This document shows positions 1 to 6,529 of a stretch of 8,326 nt of DNA, piece after piece (the first letter of the stretch is position 1; the number at the start of each line of letters is the position of its first letter). Under the pieces are notes generated by a model. The model was not told the DNA's origin. It saw nothing but the letters and a program-made list of their open reading frames with translations, and made no database searches. The position numbers and the translations under genes were made by a program. This stretch comes from Methylococcaceae bacterium (GTDB lineage Bacteria > Pseudomonadota > Gammaproteobacteria > Methylococcales > Methylomonadaceae): assembly GCA_947505055.1 (NCBI GenBank), contig CANNLO010000198.1:1-8326 (forward strand), read 5' to 3'.

Positions 1-1
1 C

Positions 2-523
2 ATTGGCTTAGATATTGACAGTGAAAACTCGAGGAAGAGAGGCGTTGCTGATCAACTTTATGATGGCGGCGAATTTCCGTTCCCTAATGATTTTTTCGAT
101 TCGGCACTTTGTAATCAAGTATTAGAACACGTATTTAACCCGGATGAGTTTCTGAGTGAAATCGGACGTGTTCTTAAACCGGGGGGTAAGCTGTTGCTTA
201 CAGTTCCCTTCGTGTGGGATGAGCATGAGCAGCCTTATGACTACGCCAGATACTCAAGTTTTGGTTTGCGTGCTCTTCTTGAGAAGCAGGGTTTTAAAAT
301 TATTCAACATAAAAAATTAGCGGCGGATGCATCGATTATTTTCCAGCTCACGAATGCTTATTTATACAAGATTACGCAACACTTGCCGATCCGAATTAAA
401 TTGGTATTTACTGCTACAGTGATAGCATTCTTTAATCTGCTTGGCATTTTGGCTGCCAAGTTGTTACCTAGTAATCCAGATTTGTTTCTGGATCATGTTG
501 TGCTTGCGGAGAAAGTCGCTTGA
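2..523 (+). CDS. SAM-dependent methyltransferase, class I (5'-truncated)
   Basis: This is the C-terminal 173 residues of a class I (Rossmann-fold) SAM methyltransferase. The reading frame is open from base 2, so the N-terminus, including the glycine-rich SAM motif I, lies before the window. Visible parts are an acidic LDID stretch (residues 3-6, the usual motif II position), the FDSALCNQVLEHV region (32-44) and RVLKPGG (56-62), followed by TVPF. Next comes an HEQPYDYARY segment (75-84), which I recognise from methyltransferases in polysaccharide clusters. A hydrophobic stretch at about 134-155 could touch the membrane. It ends in DHVVLAEK, as relatives do. An apparent start at 194 falls after motif II in continuous homology and is not real. 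The last 4 bases overlap the next gene. The substrate is unknown; a glycan or a lipid-linked sugar is inferred from the neighbours. Confidence 0.88.
   Translation: MGLDIDSENSRKRGVADQLYDGGEFPFPNDFFDSALCNQVLEHVFNPDEFLSEIGRVLKPGGKLLLTVPFVWDEHEQPYDYARYSSFGLRALLEKQGFKIIQHKKLAADASIIFQLTNAYLYKITQHLPIRIKLVFTATVIAFFNLLGILAAKLLPSNPDLFLDHVVLAEKVA
508..514 (+). promoter_or_regulatory. Ribosome binding site for the TTG-started epimerase gene
   Basis: GGAGAAA lies 5 bases before the TTG at 520, inside the end of the methyltransferase gene. This good Shine-Dalgarno match supports a TTG start, giving a protein that begins MKHYKNKKILITGG. That is the expected distance from the N-terminus to the first Rossmann strand. 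No ATG or GTG nearby in this frame would fit as well. Confidence 0.6.
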
Positions 524-1515
524 AACATTACAAAAATAAGAAAATATTGATTACTGGGGGTCTCGGTTTTATTGGTTCAAATTTGGCACGTGCTTTAGTC
601 AACCAAGGGGCAGAAGTTACGCTAGTAGATAGCTTAATTCCACAATATGGTGGCAATGTATTCAATATTAACGATATCTGCGATAAGGTTAAGGTAAATG
701 TGTGCGATGTGCGCGACCCTTTTGCAATGGCTTATTTACTTAAAGATAAGGATTTTTTGTTTAATCTGGCTGGGCAAACGAGTCACATGGATTCAATGTC
801 TGACCCACAAACAGATTTAGATATTAATGCCAATGCACAGCTTTCTATTCTTGAAGCCTGTCGAAAAGTAAATCCTGAAATTAAGATTGTTTTTGCCAGT
901 ACGCGTCAGCTTTATGGCAAGCCAGATTATTTGCCCGTTGATGAGAAGCATCCAATACGGCCTGTGGATGTGAATGGGATTAACAAGTTGGCTGGCGAGT
1001 GGTATCACTTGCTTTACAATAATGTCTATGGCATTCGCGCTTGTGCTTTAAGGCTCACTAATACTTATGGCCCTGGGATGCGGGTAAAAGATGCTCGGCA
1101 AACATTTTTGGGGATTTGGGTGCGATTGCTGATTGAGGGTAAGTCGATCAAAGTGTTTGGTGACGGATTACAATTGCGCGACTTTAATTATGTAGATGAC
1201 TGTGTTGAGGCGTTGTTGCTTGCTGGAGCAAGTGATGCGGCAGATGGTAAGGTGTTTAATTTAGGTAGTACTGAAGTCATTGGTCTCAAGGCCTTAGCTG
1301 AGATGATAGTTAATTTAGGGTATGGGGGTGATTTTGAGTTAATAGCCTTTCCGCCAGAACGCAAAGCTATAGACATTGGTGATTATTACAGTGATTTTTC
1401 AATGATTACCAAAGAGTTGGGATGGCAACCTAAAGTTAGCTTGAAAGAAGGGTTAATTCGGTCTATCGATTTCTATCAAAAAAACTACCGAAATTACTGG
1501 GATGAGCAAAAATGA
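520..1515 (+). CDS. NAD-dependent nucleotide-sugar epimerase/dehydratase (extended SDR)
   Basis: The product is a 331-residue extended short-chain dehydrogenase/reductase, close to the usual 310-350 residues. The NAD-binding GGLGFIG is at 13-19, the ribose-binding Asp at about D37 (VDSL), and FNLAG at 81-85 follows the fourth strand. The active-site region has AST at 126-128 and LYG at 131-133. The segment that normally reads YxxxK is N152-G-I-N-K156, so the Lys is kept but the catalytic Tyr is Asn. LRLTNTYGPG (178-187), the LRDFNYVDD segment (219-227) and FNLGS (246-250) are typical of sugar epimerases and dehydratases. It acts in the cytoplasm on an NDP-sugar; the exact reaction cannot be assigned. 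The start is TTG with a 4-base overlap upstream (TTGA), and the stop overlaps the aminotransferase start (ATGA), so the genes are translationally coupled. I recall relatives with a similar DVNGINK segment, so the Asn may mark a subfamily rather than a defect. Confidence 0.93.
   Translation: MKHYKNKKILITGGLGFIGSNLARALVNQGAEVTLVDSLIPQYGGNVFNINDICDKVKVNVCDVRDPFAMAYLLKDKDFLFNLAGQTSHMDSMSDPQTDLDINANAQLSILEACRKVNPEIKIVFASTRQLYGKPDYLPVDEKHPIRPVDVNGINKLAGEWYHLLYNNVYGIRACALRLTNTYGPGMRVKDARQTFLGIWVRLLIEGKSIKVFGDGLQLRDFNYVDDCVEALLLAGASDAADGKVFNLGSTEVIGLKALAEMIVNLGYGGDFELIAFPPERKAIDIGDYYSDFSMITKELGWQPKVSLKEGLIRSIDFYQKNYRNYWDEQK
1499..1506 (+). promoter_or_regulatory. Probable ribosome binding site for the aminotransferase
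   Basis: GGGATGAG lies 5 bases before the ATG at 1512, within the end of the epimerase gene. It favours that ATG over the in-frame ATG at 1521, whose upstream bases are A/T-rich with no purine-rich match. The assignment rests on spacing and sequence only. Confidence 0.45.
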
Positions 1516-2615
1516 TTTTAATGAATGATTTTAAAGCAGAGCCAGCGGAAATGCGTGAGGCCATGCTAGGCGCTGTGAATCGTGTGTTGGAATCGGGTTG
1601 GTATGTATTGGGCAATGAAGTTGTCGCATTTGAAAAGCAATGGGCAACGACTTGTGGAGTAGATTATGCTGTGGGGGTTGGCAATGGCATGGATGCGATT
1701 GAGATTGCACTGCGTACATTGGATATCGGTCCTGGTGATGAAGTCATCACTACGCCAATGACAGCCTTTGCATCGGTGCTTGCTATTTTGCGTGCCGGCG
1801 CTACGCCTGTGTTGGCGGATATAGAGTCTGATACTGCATTACTTTCTATTGAAAGTGTTGGGCGATGTATTTCACCTAGAACCAAGGCGATATTACTTGT
1901 TCACCTTTACGGTCAGGTCAGGCAGATGGATGCTTGGACAGCTTTTTGTGGTGAGTATGGGATTGCACTGATTGAAGATTGCGCGCAGGCACACCTTGCA
2001 ACATGGCATGGTAAAGTGGCGGGACGTTTTGGTGTTGCTGGGGCATATAGTTTTTATCCAACGAAAAACCTTGGTGCTCCGGGTGACGCTGGTATGCTGG
2101 TGACGAGTAGTCAAACTATATCTGAGCGGGCCGCTAGGTTGCGCAATTATGGCCAGAGTGTTCGCTATCAACATCCTGAGCTGGGGATGAACAGCCGTTT
2201 GGATGAGATTCATGCGGCTATGTTAGCCGAACGGCTAAAGTGGTTGCCTGAATTTACTGCGCGCCGTCAGCAGATTGCCCATGCCTATCGAGTAGGTATA
2301 AGCAATACTTCGGTGCAGTTACTTGCTGCACCTGAAGAAAATGTTGCACATGTGTACCATTTATTTGTAATTAAGTGTGACCAACGTGATGCGTTACAAA
2401 ATCATTTGAAAACCTGCGGAGTGCAAGCGCTGATTCATTACCCCATCTGCATTCATGAGCAACAACCTTGCCTTGATATTATCCGAGATCCTCATGGTCT
2501 AAAGTCCAGTGAAAATCATGCTGCAACATGTTTATCATTGCCCTGCCACCCACAGATGTCTGATCAAGATGTTGCTACCGTGATTGCTGCAGTCAATACA
2601 TTTAAGTGCGCCTGA
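1512..2615 (+). CDS. DegT/DnrJ/EryC1/StrS family sugar aminotransferase (PLP-dependent)
   Basis: The product is a 367-residue fold-type I PLP aminotransferase, full length for the DegT/DnrJ/EryC1/StrS family, which aminates keto-sugar nucleotides using glutamate or glutamine. VGNGMDAI (56-63) is the cofactor phosphate-binding turn. TPMTAFAS (81-88) and LVHLYGQ (129-135) are conserved family segments. EDCAQAH (155-161) carries the Asp (D156) that contacts the pyridine nitrogen. SFYPTKNLGAPGD (180-192) carries the Schiff-base Lys, K185. GMNSRLDEIHAAML (225-238) and IHYP (308-311) complete the active site. All key residues look intact. The general pattern resembles enzymes making 3-amino-3,6-dideoxyhexoses (FdtB/QdtB-like), but the sugar position cannot be fixed from sequence alone. 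It lies directly after the epimerase/dehydratase with an ATGA overlap, so the two probably act on the same or related sugar nucleotide. Its 3' end overlaps the next start by one base. Confidence 0.95.
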   Translation: MILMNDFKAEPAEMREAMLGAVNRVLESGWYVLGNEVVAFEKQWATTCGVDYAVGVGNGMDAIEIALRTLDIGPGDEVITTPMTAFASVLAILRAGATPVLADIESDTALLSIESVGRCISPRTKAILLVHLYGQVRQMDAWTAFCGEYGIALIEDCAQAHLATWHGKVAGRFGVAGAYSFYPTKNLGAPGDAGMLVTSSQTISERAARLRNYGQSVRYQHPELGMNSRLDEIHAAMLAERLKWLPEFTARRQQIAHAYRVGISNTSVQLLAAPEENVAHVYHLFVIKCDQRDALQNHLKTCGVQALIHYPICIHEQQPCLDIIRDPHGLKSSENHAATCLSLPCHPQMSDQDVATVIAAVNTFKCA

Positions 2616-3541
2616 TGGAACATTACGTTACCCTGTTTGATAGCCTTTTTTTGCCACAAGGTATAGCGCTCCACATGTCAATGGAGCGACATATTAAATC
2701 TTACATCTTATGGGTGCTTTGTGTGGATGACAAAGCGTATGAAGTTTTAGCTAAACTAAATTTACCCAATGTTCGATTGTTGCAACTCAGTAAATTAGAA
2801 ACCACTGAATTACTCAGTGTTAAACCAAATAGATCTAAGGGCGAGTATTGTTGGACATTAACCCCTTTTGCTCCACAATTTGTCTTTCAAGCAGATTCGG
2901 CGGTGCAGAGAGTGACTTATATAGACGCTGATATTTGGTTTCACAAGAATCCTGCACCAATATTCCGCGAGTTTGATTTATCAGGCAAGCAGGTGTTAAT
3001 TACAGATCATGCCTATGCTCCAGAATATGACCAATCGGCAACATCTGGCCAGTATTGTGTTCAGTTTATGACGTTCACTCGCCAAAGCGGTGAGGTGGTA
3101 AGAAAGTGGTGGGAGGAGCGTTGTATAGAGTGGTGTTATGCACGATTTGAAGAGGGTAAGTTCGGCGACCAAAAGTATTTAGATGATTGGCCTGAAAGGT
3201 TCACCGATCTTGTTCATGTTTTAAATGAGAAGGAACTTGCTTTGGCGCCATGGAACGCAAAACGCTTTCCATACGGGGCATCTGTTTTTTACCATTTTCA
3301 TGGACTTAGGATAGTCAATAATAAAAAAATAAATATTGGAAGCTATTATTTGCCTAAGCCTCTCATTAAAGGGGTTTATCAGCCATATCTTATTGATTTA
3401 AAGATGGCAACCAAGAAGCTTAGTCAGATTGATTTTAAATACATTGAACAGGCAAAGCCAATGAGGCCGCTAAGATTTGCTTTGCGGTTATTTTTATCTT
3501 ATTTTTTAGCTGAATTTAATTTAGGTCAAATGAAGTGGTAG
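2615..3541 (+). CDS. GT8-like glycosyltransferase (GT-A fold, DxD)
   Basis: The product, 308 residues from this start, is a predicted nucleotide-sugar glycosyltransferase of GT-A type, similar to GT8-like proteins of polysaccharide clusters. The N-terminus EHYVTLFDS fits the first strand of the family. YIDADIWF (102-109) holds the metal/nucleotide-binding D104-x-D106. FGDQKYLDDWP (183-193) and a late FYHFHG segment (225-230) are further conserved family positions, the last probably metal- or phosphate-binding. I chose the ATG at 2615, which overlaps the previous stop (TGATG) and suits termination-reinitiation. A GTG at 2606 in the same frame would add three residues; neither has a clear Shine-Dalgarno sequence. 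The C-terminus (about 275-308) is basic then hydrophobic, which could anchor it to the inner membrane. The last 240 bases are much richer in A+T than the first part of the gene. Donor and acceptor are unknown. Confidence 0.82.
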   Translation: MEHYVTLFDSLFLPQGIALHMSMERHIKSYILWVLCVDDKAYEVLAKLNLPNVRLLQLSKLETTELLSVKPNRSKGEYCWTLTPFAPQFVFQADSAVQRVTYIDADIWFHKNPAPIFREFDLSGKQVLITDHAYAPEYDQSATSGQYCVQFMTFTRQSGEVVRKWWEERCIEWCYARFEEGKFGDQKYLDDWPERFTDLVHVLNEKELALAPWNAKRFPYGASVFYHFHGLRIVNNKKINIGSYYLPKPLIKGVYQPYLIDLKMATKKLSQIDFKYIEQAKPMRPLRFALRLFLSYFLAEFNLGQMKW

Positions 3542-3732
3542 CTTGAGTTATATGAAATAAACTAAATCAATAACCCATACCAACTGATCATGTATGAATC
3601 TGATTGCTATAGTTGGCGCATGCAATTTAAGGGGTGCTAATAATTGCAAGTTTGCAAATAAAAAACATTAGCTTAGTTCAAACGTTAACAAGCAAAGTCG
3701 GTTCACATTCAAATCATAATGTATAAAGGTTT
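3542..3732 (+). other. AT-rich intergenic spacer, possible internal promoter region
   Basis: This 191-base non-coding gap is the only sizeable break in the overlapping gene run. I see no GC-rich hairpin with a T-tract, so no classical terminator. A weak stem is possible between CCAACT (3580-3585) and AGTTGG (3611-3616), with an inner ATCA/TGAT pairing (3587-3590 with 3601-3604). A candidate sigma-70 promoter is TTGGCG (3613-3618), a 17-base spacer and GCTAAT (3636-3641), each matching 4 of 6 consensus bases; this is weak. TTGCAA occurs twice close together (3644-3649 and 3652-3657). A 16-residue reading frame at 3590-3640 has no ribosome site and is dismissed. Confidence 0.5.
3725..3729 (+). 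promoter_or_regulatory. Probable ribosome binding site for the family 2 glycosyltransferase
   Basis: AAAGG lies 3 bases before the ATG at 3733, slightly closer than ideal. This gene has no upstream overlap to couple it, so it needs its own initiation site. The overlapping TATAAA (3722-3727) looks like a -10 element but would place the transcript start at the ATG itself, so I read the segment as a ribosome site. Confidence 0.4.
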
Positions 3733-4491
3733 ATGAAAATTCCATTAATATCAATAGTTATAGTTACTAGAAATGAACTTAAGGATCTAAAAGTTGCAAT
3801 TAGTAGTGTGCAAAATCAAACATATAAAAATTACGAATTAATTGTTATTGATGGTAATTCGACTGACGGCACATTGGGGTTTCTTAAACTGAGCAGCAAT
3901 ATAGTTTGGGTGTCTGAGAGTGACACTGGTCCTTATGATGCGATGAATAAGGCAATAAAACTTGCAAAAGGGGAATACATATATTTCTTAGGATCGGATG
4001 ATTATTTAATCAACGCTACTGTTTTAACTGAAGTTTCAAATTACTTGATTGAACATCTGAATAAAAAATCAATTGTAAATTTCAAGGTAATTATGGGTGA
4101 ATCTGGAATAGTGTACCCATTAAAACCAATTAACGAAGTGAGCATATTAAAAGGCAATAAATTATGTCATCAGGGCGTATTTTTCCCACTAAATGAAATC
4201 CGAAAATTGCTAGGTTTTGATGAAAGATTTCTTATAGCATCAGATCAGGATTTAATAATAAGAGCAATTATTAACAATATTAAGATTGTTAACTATGAAA
4301 CTATCTTGGCATGCTATGGGCCTGGAGGTTTAAGTTCTCAAGGGTCATTAGGTGAAACAATTTTCATTTTATTAAAAAATAAATTATATATAAATGCAAT
4401 AAAATTTATGGTAATTGAATACACTAGATTTCTTCTTATTAAGATTCAAATAATTGAATGGATTAGAGCTGCTAGACAAATATGTCATTAA
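3733..4491 (+). CDS. Family 2 glycosyltransferase (GT-A)
   Basis: The product is a 252-residue GT2 enzyme, complete and typical in length for soluble members. PLISIVIVTRNE (4-15) opens the nucleotide-binding domain. VIDGNSTDGT (38-47) contains the base-binding Asp D40. SESDTGPYDAMNKAI (61-75) and GEYIYFLGSDD (80-90) supply the DxD-like metal site around D89-D90. HQGVFF (146-151) and ASDQDL (169-174) lie where the acceptor site and catalytic base are expected. The ESDTGPYDAMN signature recalls WcaE-like and other O-antigen transferases, with cytosolic transfer of one sugar onto a lipid-linked acceptor. The C-terminal 210-247 is hydrophobic and basic, suggesting membrane association. Sampled lines are roughly 17-40% GC, against about 45-60% in much of the flanking coding sequence, so recent acquisition is likely. 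It ends 10 bases into the next gene. Donor sugar unknown. Confidence 0.92.
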   Translation: MKIPLISIVIVTRNELKDLKVAISSVQNQTYKNYELIVIDGNSTDGTLGFLKLSSNIVWVSESDTGPYDAMNKAIKLAKGEYIYFLGSDDYLINATVLTEVSNYLIEHLNKKSIVNFKVIMGESGIVYPLKPINEVSILKGNKLCHQGVFFPLNEIRKLLGFDERFLIASDQDLIIRAIINNIKIVNYETILACYGPGGLSSQGSLGETIFILLKNKLYINAIKFMVIEYTRFLLIKIQIIEWIRAARQICH

Positions 4492-5609
4492 TAAATAATT
4501 TTCGAATTGTAATTGTATTGCCTAACCTGTGTGGGGGTGGTGCTGAGCGCCTACATGTCAATCTTGCAAATGATTGGGTGGCGCAAGGATTTGATGTTGA
4601 ATTTATCCTGCTCCGCAAGGAAGGAGAGTTGATATCATTATTAGCGCCTCAGATTGCTGTGACAACCTTAAATGTCGATCGTATTAGGCGTGTGATTTTC
4701 CCGCTTGCCGCACGATTACGAAAAGACCCTCCTCAGGTATTGCTTGCAGCTATGTGGCCGTTAACTTCCGCAGTTGTGTTCGCTTGGATACTTTCTAGGC
4801 GCAAAGGTAAATTATTTTTAAGCGACCACGAAAATTTAACTGCATCCTATATTGTGCAAGGGCGTGAAAAGCCTTTTTTTTTGCAAGCACTTATTCGATT
4901 CTGTTATCCACTGGCTAGCGGGGTCATTAGCGTTTCACTGGGTGTAAAGAAGGATTTATGTGAACTCGGTAACCTGCCAGATAGCCTTGTGAGAGTTATA
5001 TATAATCCGGCCGCAACTGGGGTATCGTTAGACCGAGAAACCCCCAATGAACAGGTCCAACTATGGGGGGCAGATTTTGACCGCCGCATTCTTACTGTTG
5101 GGCGGTTAACACCTCAAAAGGATCACGAAACTCTGATCAGGGCATTTAAGCTGTTACCTAAAGAACTCAATGCAAAGCTTGTTATTCTTGGCGAAGGACC
5201 CCTTCGACTTAAGTTGGAGGCTTTGGTTAATCAGCTCAAAATAGAAGATTGTGTTTCGCTACCGGGATTTGTACTTGATCCATATCCTTGGTTTCGTAGT
5301 GCAGATGTCTTTGTGTTGGCCTCACTTTGGGAAGGCTTTGGCAACGTCATTGTTGAAGCTTTGGAGTGTGGATTGCCAGTAATTAGCACCGATTGTCCGA
5401 GCGGCCCATCTGAAATACTTGAGGATGGTCATTATGGAAAGTTAGTTCCAATAAAAGACCCACAAGCCTTAGCTAGGGCTATAGAAGAGAGCTTAAAAGA
5501 ATCTCATGATAGTGAGGCGCTAATGCGACACGCTAAAAATTTTTCAGTGCGAAAAATCTCTGATGAATACCTTGCTTATTTTTTTCCTAAATTGGATTTG
5601 TCTAGATGA
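4482..5609 (+). CDS. Family 4 glycosyltransferase (GT-B)
   Basis: The product is a 375-residue retaining GT-B enzyme of family GT4. The N-terminal domain starts FRIVIVLPNLCGGGAER (7-23), with the glycine loop at 18-20 typical for the acceptor/donor cleft. The C-terminal donor domain has TVGRLTPQKDH (205-215, R208 and K213 likely contacting donor phosphates), VILGEGP (234-240), LPGFV (260-264) and the EX7E motif E284 to E292 (EGFGNVIVE). PVISTDCPSGPSEIL (299-313) binds the donor sugar in relatives such as those acting with UDP-HexNAc or GDP-mannose. It is the expected length and complete. It starts inside the end of the preceding GT2 gene and its stop overlaps the next start (ATGA). Base composition jumps from about 20-30% to about 45-50% GC at its start. 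It probably adds one residue to the growing glycan; the specific linkage cannot be deduced. Confidence 0.95.
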   Translation: MSLINNFRIVIVLPNLCGGGAERLHVNLANDWVAQGFDVEFILLRKEGELISLLAPQIAVTTLNVDRIRRVIFPLAARLRKDPPQVLLAAMWPLTSAVVFAWILSRRKGKLFLSDHENLTASYIVQGREKPFFLQALIRFCYPLASGVISVSLGVKKDLCELGNLPDSLVRVIYNPAATGVSLDRETPNEQVQLWGADFDRRILTVGRLTPQKDHETLIRAFKLLPKELNAKLVILGEGPLRLKLEALVNQLKIEDCVSLPGFVLDPYPWFRSADVFVLASLWEGFGNVIVEALECGLPVISTDCPSGPSEILEDGHYGKLVPIKDPQALARAIEESLKESHDSEALMRHAKNFSVRKISDEYLAYFFPKLDLSR

Positions 5610-6529
5610 AATTAATGCGAAATCACACGTGTCCATTGTGCAAATCTTCTTCAACTCCTAAATTAGAATATCCTTATGCCACGACATATAACAAGGTTTG
5701 TTTTAGCTATATTAAATGTGATGGTTGTGGAGTTGTATTTGTTGATCCTATACCAGACAAAGAAACTTTTACAAAAATGTATGCTAAGGCTGACTATCAT
5801 GATTGTTATTATCAAGATAAAGAGAGCGGAGAGTACTTGGCGTCAACAAAATTACTCAAGCAATACCTGCCTGAGGGCGCATCTGTTCTTGACTATGGTT
5901 GCGGTATAGGTGAATTCTTGAAAGAATTAAAAAAAGAGGGCTTTGTTCCATACGGCGTTGAGTTTGACAAGGATGCCGCAAATTCCGCGAGTCAAAGTGC
6001 TGGCTGTGACGTGATTTCTGTTGACGACTTCCAAGCACAAACAGTTAAGCCAATGTTTGACGCAATTCATTTTGGTGATGTACTTGAACACTTACCGGAT
6101 CCTGCTAAAACTTTCAAGGAATTATTGGCCTATCTAAAGCCGAGCGGCATTTTGTATGTGGAAGGTCCGCTAGAGATTAATCCTAGTCTAGTCTATTGGG
6201 CTAGTCGTCTGTTTGGTGCGTTCAGGCGGTTAGTGCGCCCAACGTTCGTCGGCCAGCACCCGCCTAACCATCTTTTTCGTACTGGAGCCAGGCAGCAGTT
6301 AGCTTTCTTTTTTCGTGTTGAACCCCGCCTAGTTTTGAAATATTGGAAAATCAATGAAACTGGTTGGCCATATGCTGAGGGCGGGGTAGTTAAGCGTGCC
6401 ATTGCTGGTGTTGCAGTTCGTGTCGGTGGCAAGAAGTTGTTTGGTATGACGTTCGGCAATCGGTTTCGTGGTGTCTTTACCTTGCCTGGAACATCTAGTA
6501 TTGCCGCACAGGCCACTTCAGTTCAATGA
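5606..6529 (+). CDS. Zinc-ribbon class I SAM-dependent methyltransferase
   Basis: The product is a 307-residue protein with two parts. Residues 9-41 hold two CxxC knuckles (C9/C12 and C38/C41), a likely structural zinc ribbon. Residues 92-190 form a class I SAM methyltransferase: VLDYGCGIGEF (94-104, motif I), VEFDKDA (118-124, motif II), then FDAIHFGDVLEHLPDP (151-166) and LKPSGILYVEGP (177-188). The tail (about 215-307), with GQHPPNHLF (216-224), is variable. Similar zinc-binding plus methyltransferase arrangements occur in deoxysugar C-methyltransferases, but those are about 400 residues with an extra C-terminal domain absent here, so the resemblance is partial. Target unknown; a sugar or lipid-linked glycan is inferred from context. 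The start overlaps the previous stop (ATGA); an ATG at 5615 is an alternative. GC rises along the gene, from about 30% near the 5' end to above 50% near 6200-6300. Confidence 0.9.
   Translation: MKLMRNHTCPLCKSSSTPKLEYPYATTYNKVCFSYIKCDGCGVVFVDPIPDKETFTKMYAKADYHDCYYQDKESGEYLASTKLLKQYLPEGASVLDYGCGIGEFLKELKKEGFVPYGVEFDKDAANSASQSAGCDVISVDDFQAQTVKPMFDAIHFGDVLEHLPDPAKTFKELLAYLKPSGILYVEGPLEINPSLVYWASRLFGAFRRLVRPTFVGQHPPNHLFRTGARQQLAFFFRVEPRLVLKYWKINETGWPYAEGGVVKRAIAGVAVRVGGKKLFGMTFGNRFRGVFTLPGTSSIAAQATSVQ

Noticed and set aside
194..523. A shorter version of the first methyltransferase starting at a TTG at 194
   Set aside because: The frame is open upstream to base 2 and translates into conserved methyltransferase sequence (LEHV and LKPGG), so 194 is internal and the gene is simply cut by the window edge.
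1893..2213. Antisense 106-residue frame within the aminotransferase gene
   Set aside because: It lies wholly opposite a well-conserved gene, has no recognisable motif, and is readily explained by codon bias of the sense strand.
3580..3616. Hairpin with CCAACT/AGTTGG arms as a transcription terminator
   Set aside because: The stem is only 6 bp with a large loop and an unbalanced inner pairing, is not GC-rich, and is not followed by a T-tract.
3590..3640. 16-residue open frame in the spacer
   Set aside because: No ribosome site, no family resemblance, and a length expected by chance.
6193..6516. Antisense 107-residue frame within the methyltransferase gene
   Set aside because: Low-complexity basic and proline-rich translation, no motif or ribosome site, and fully covered by a convincing sense gene.
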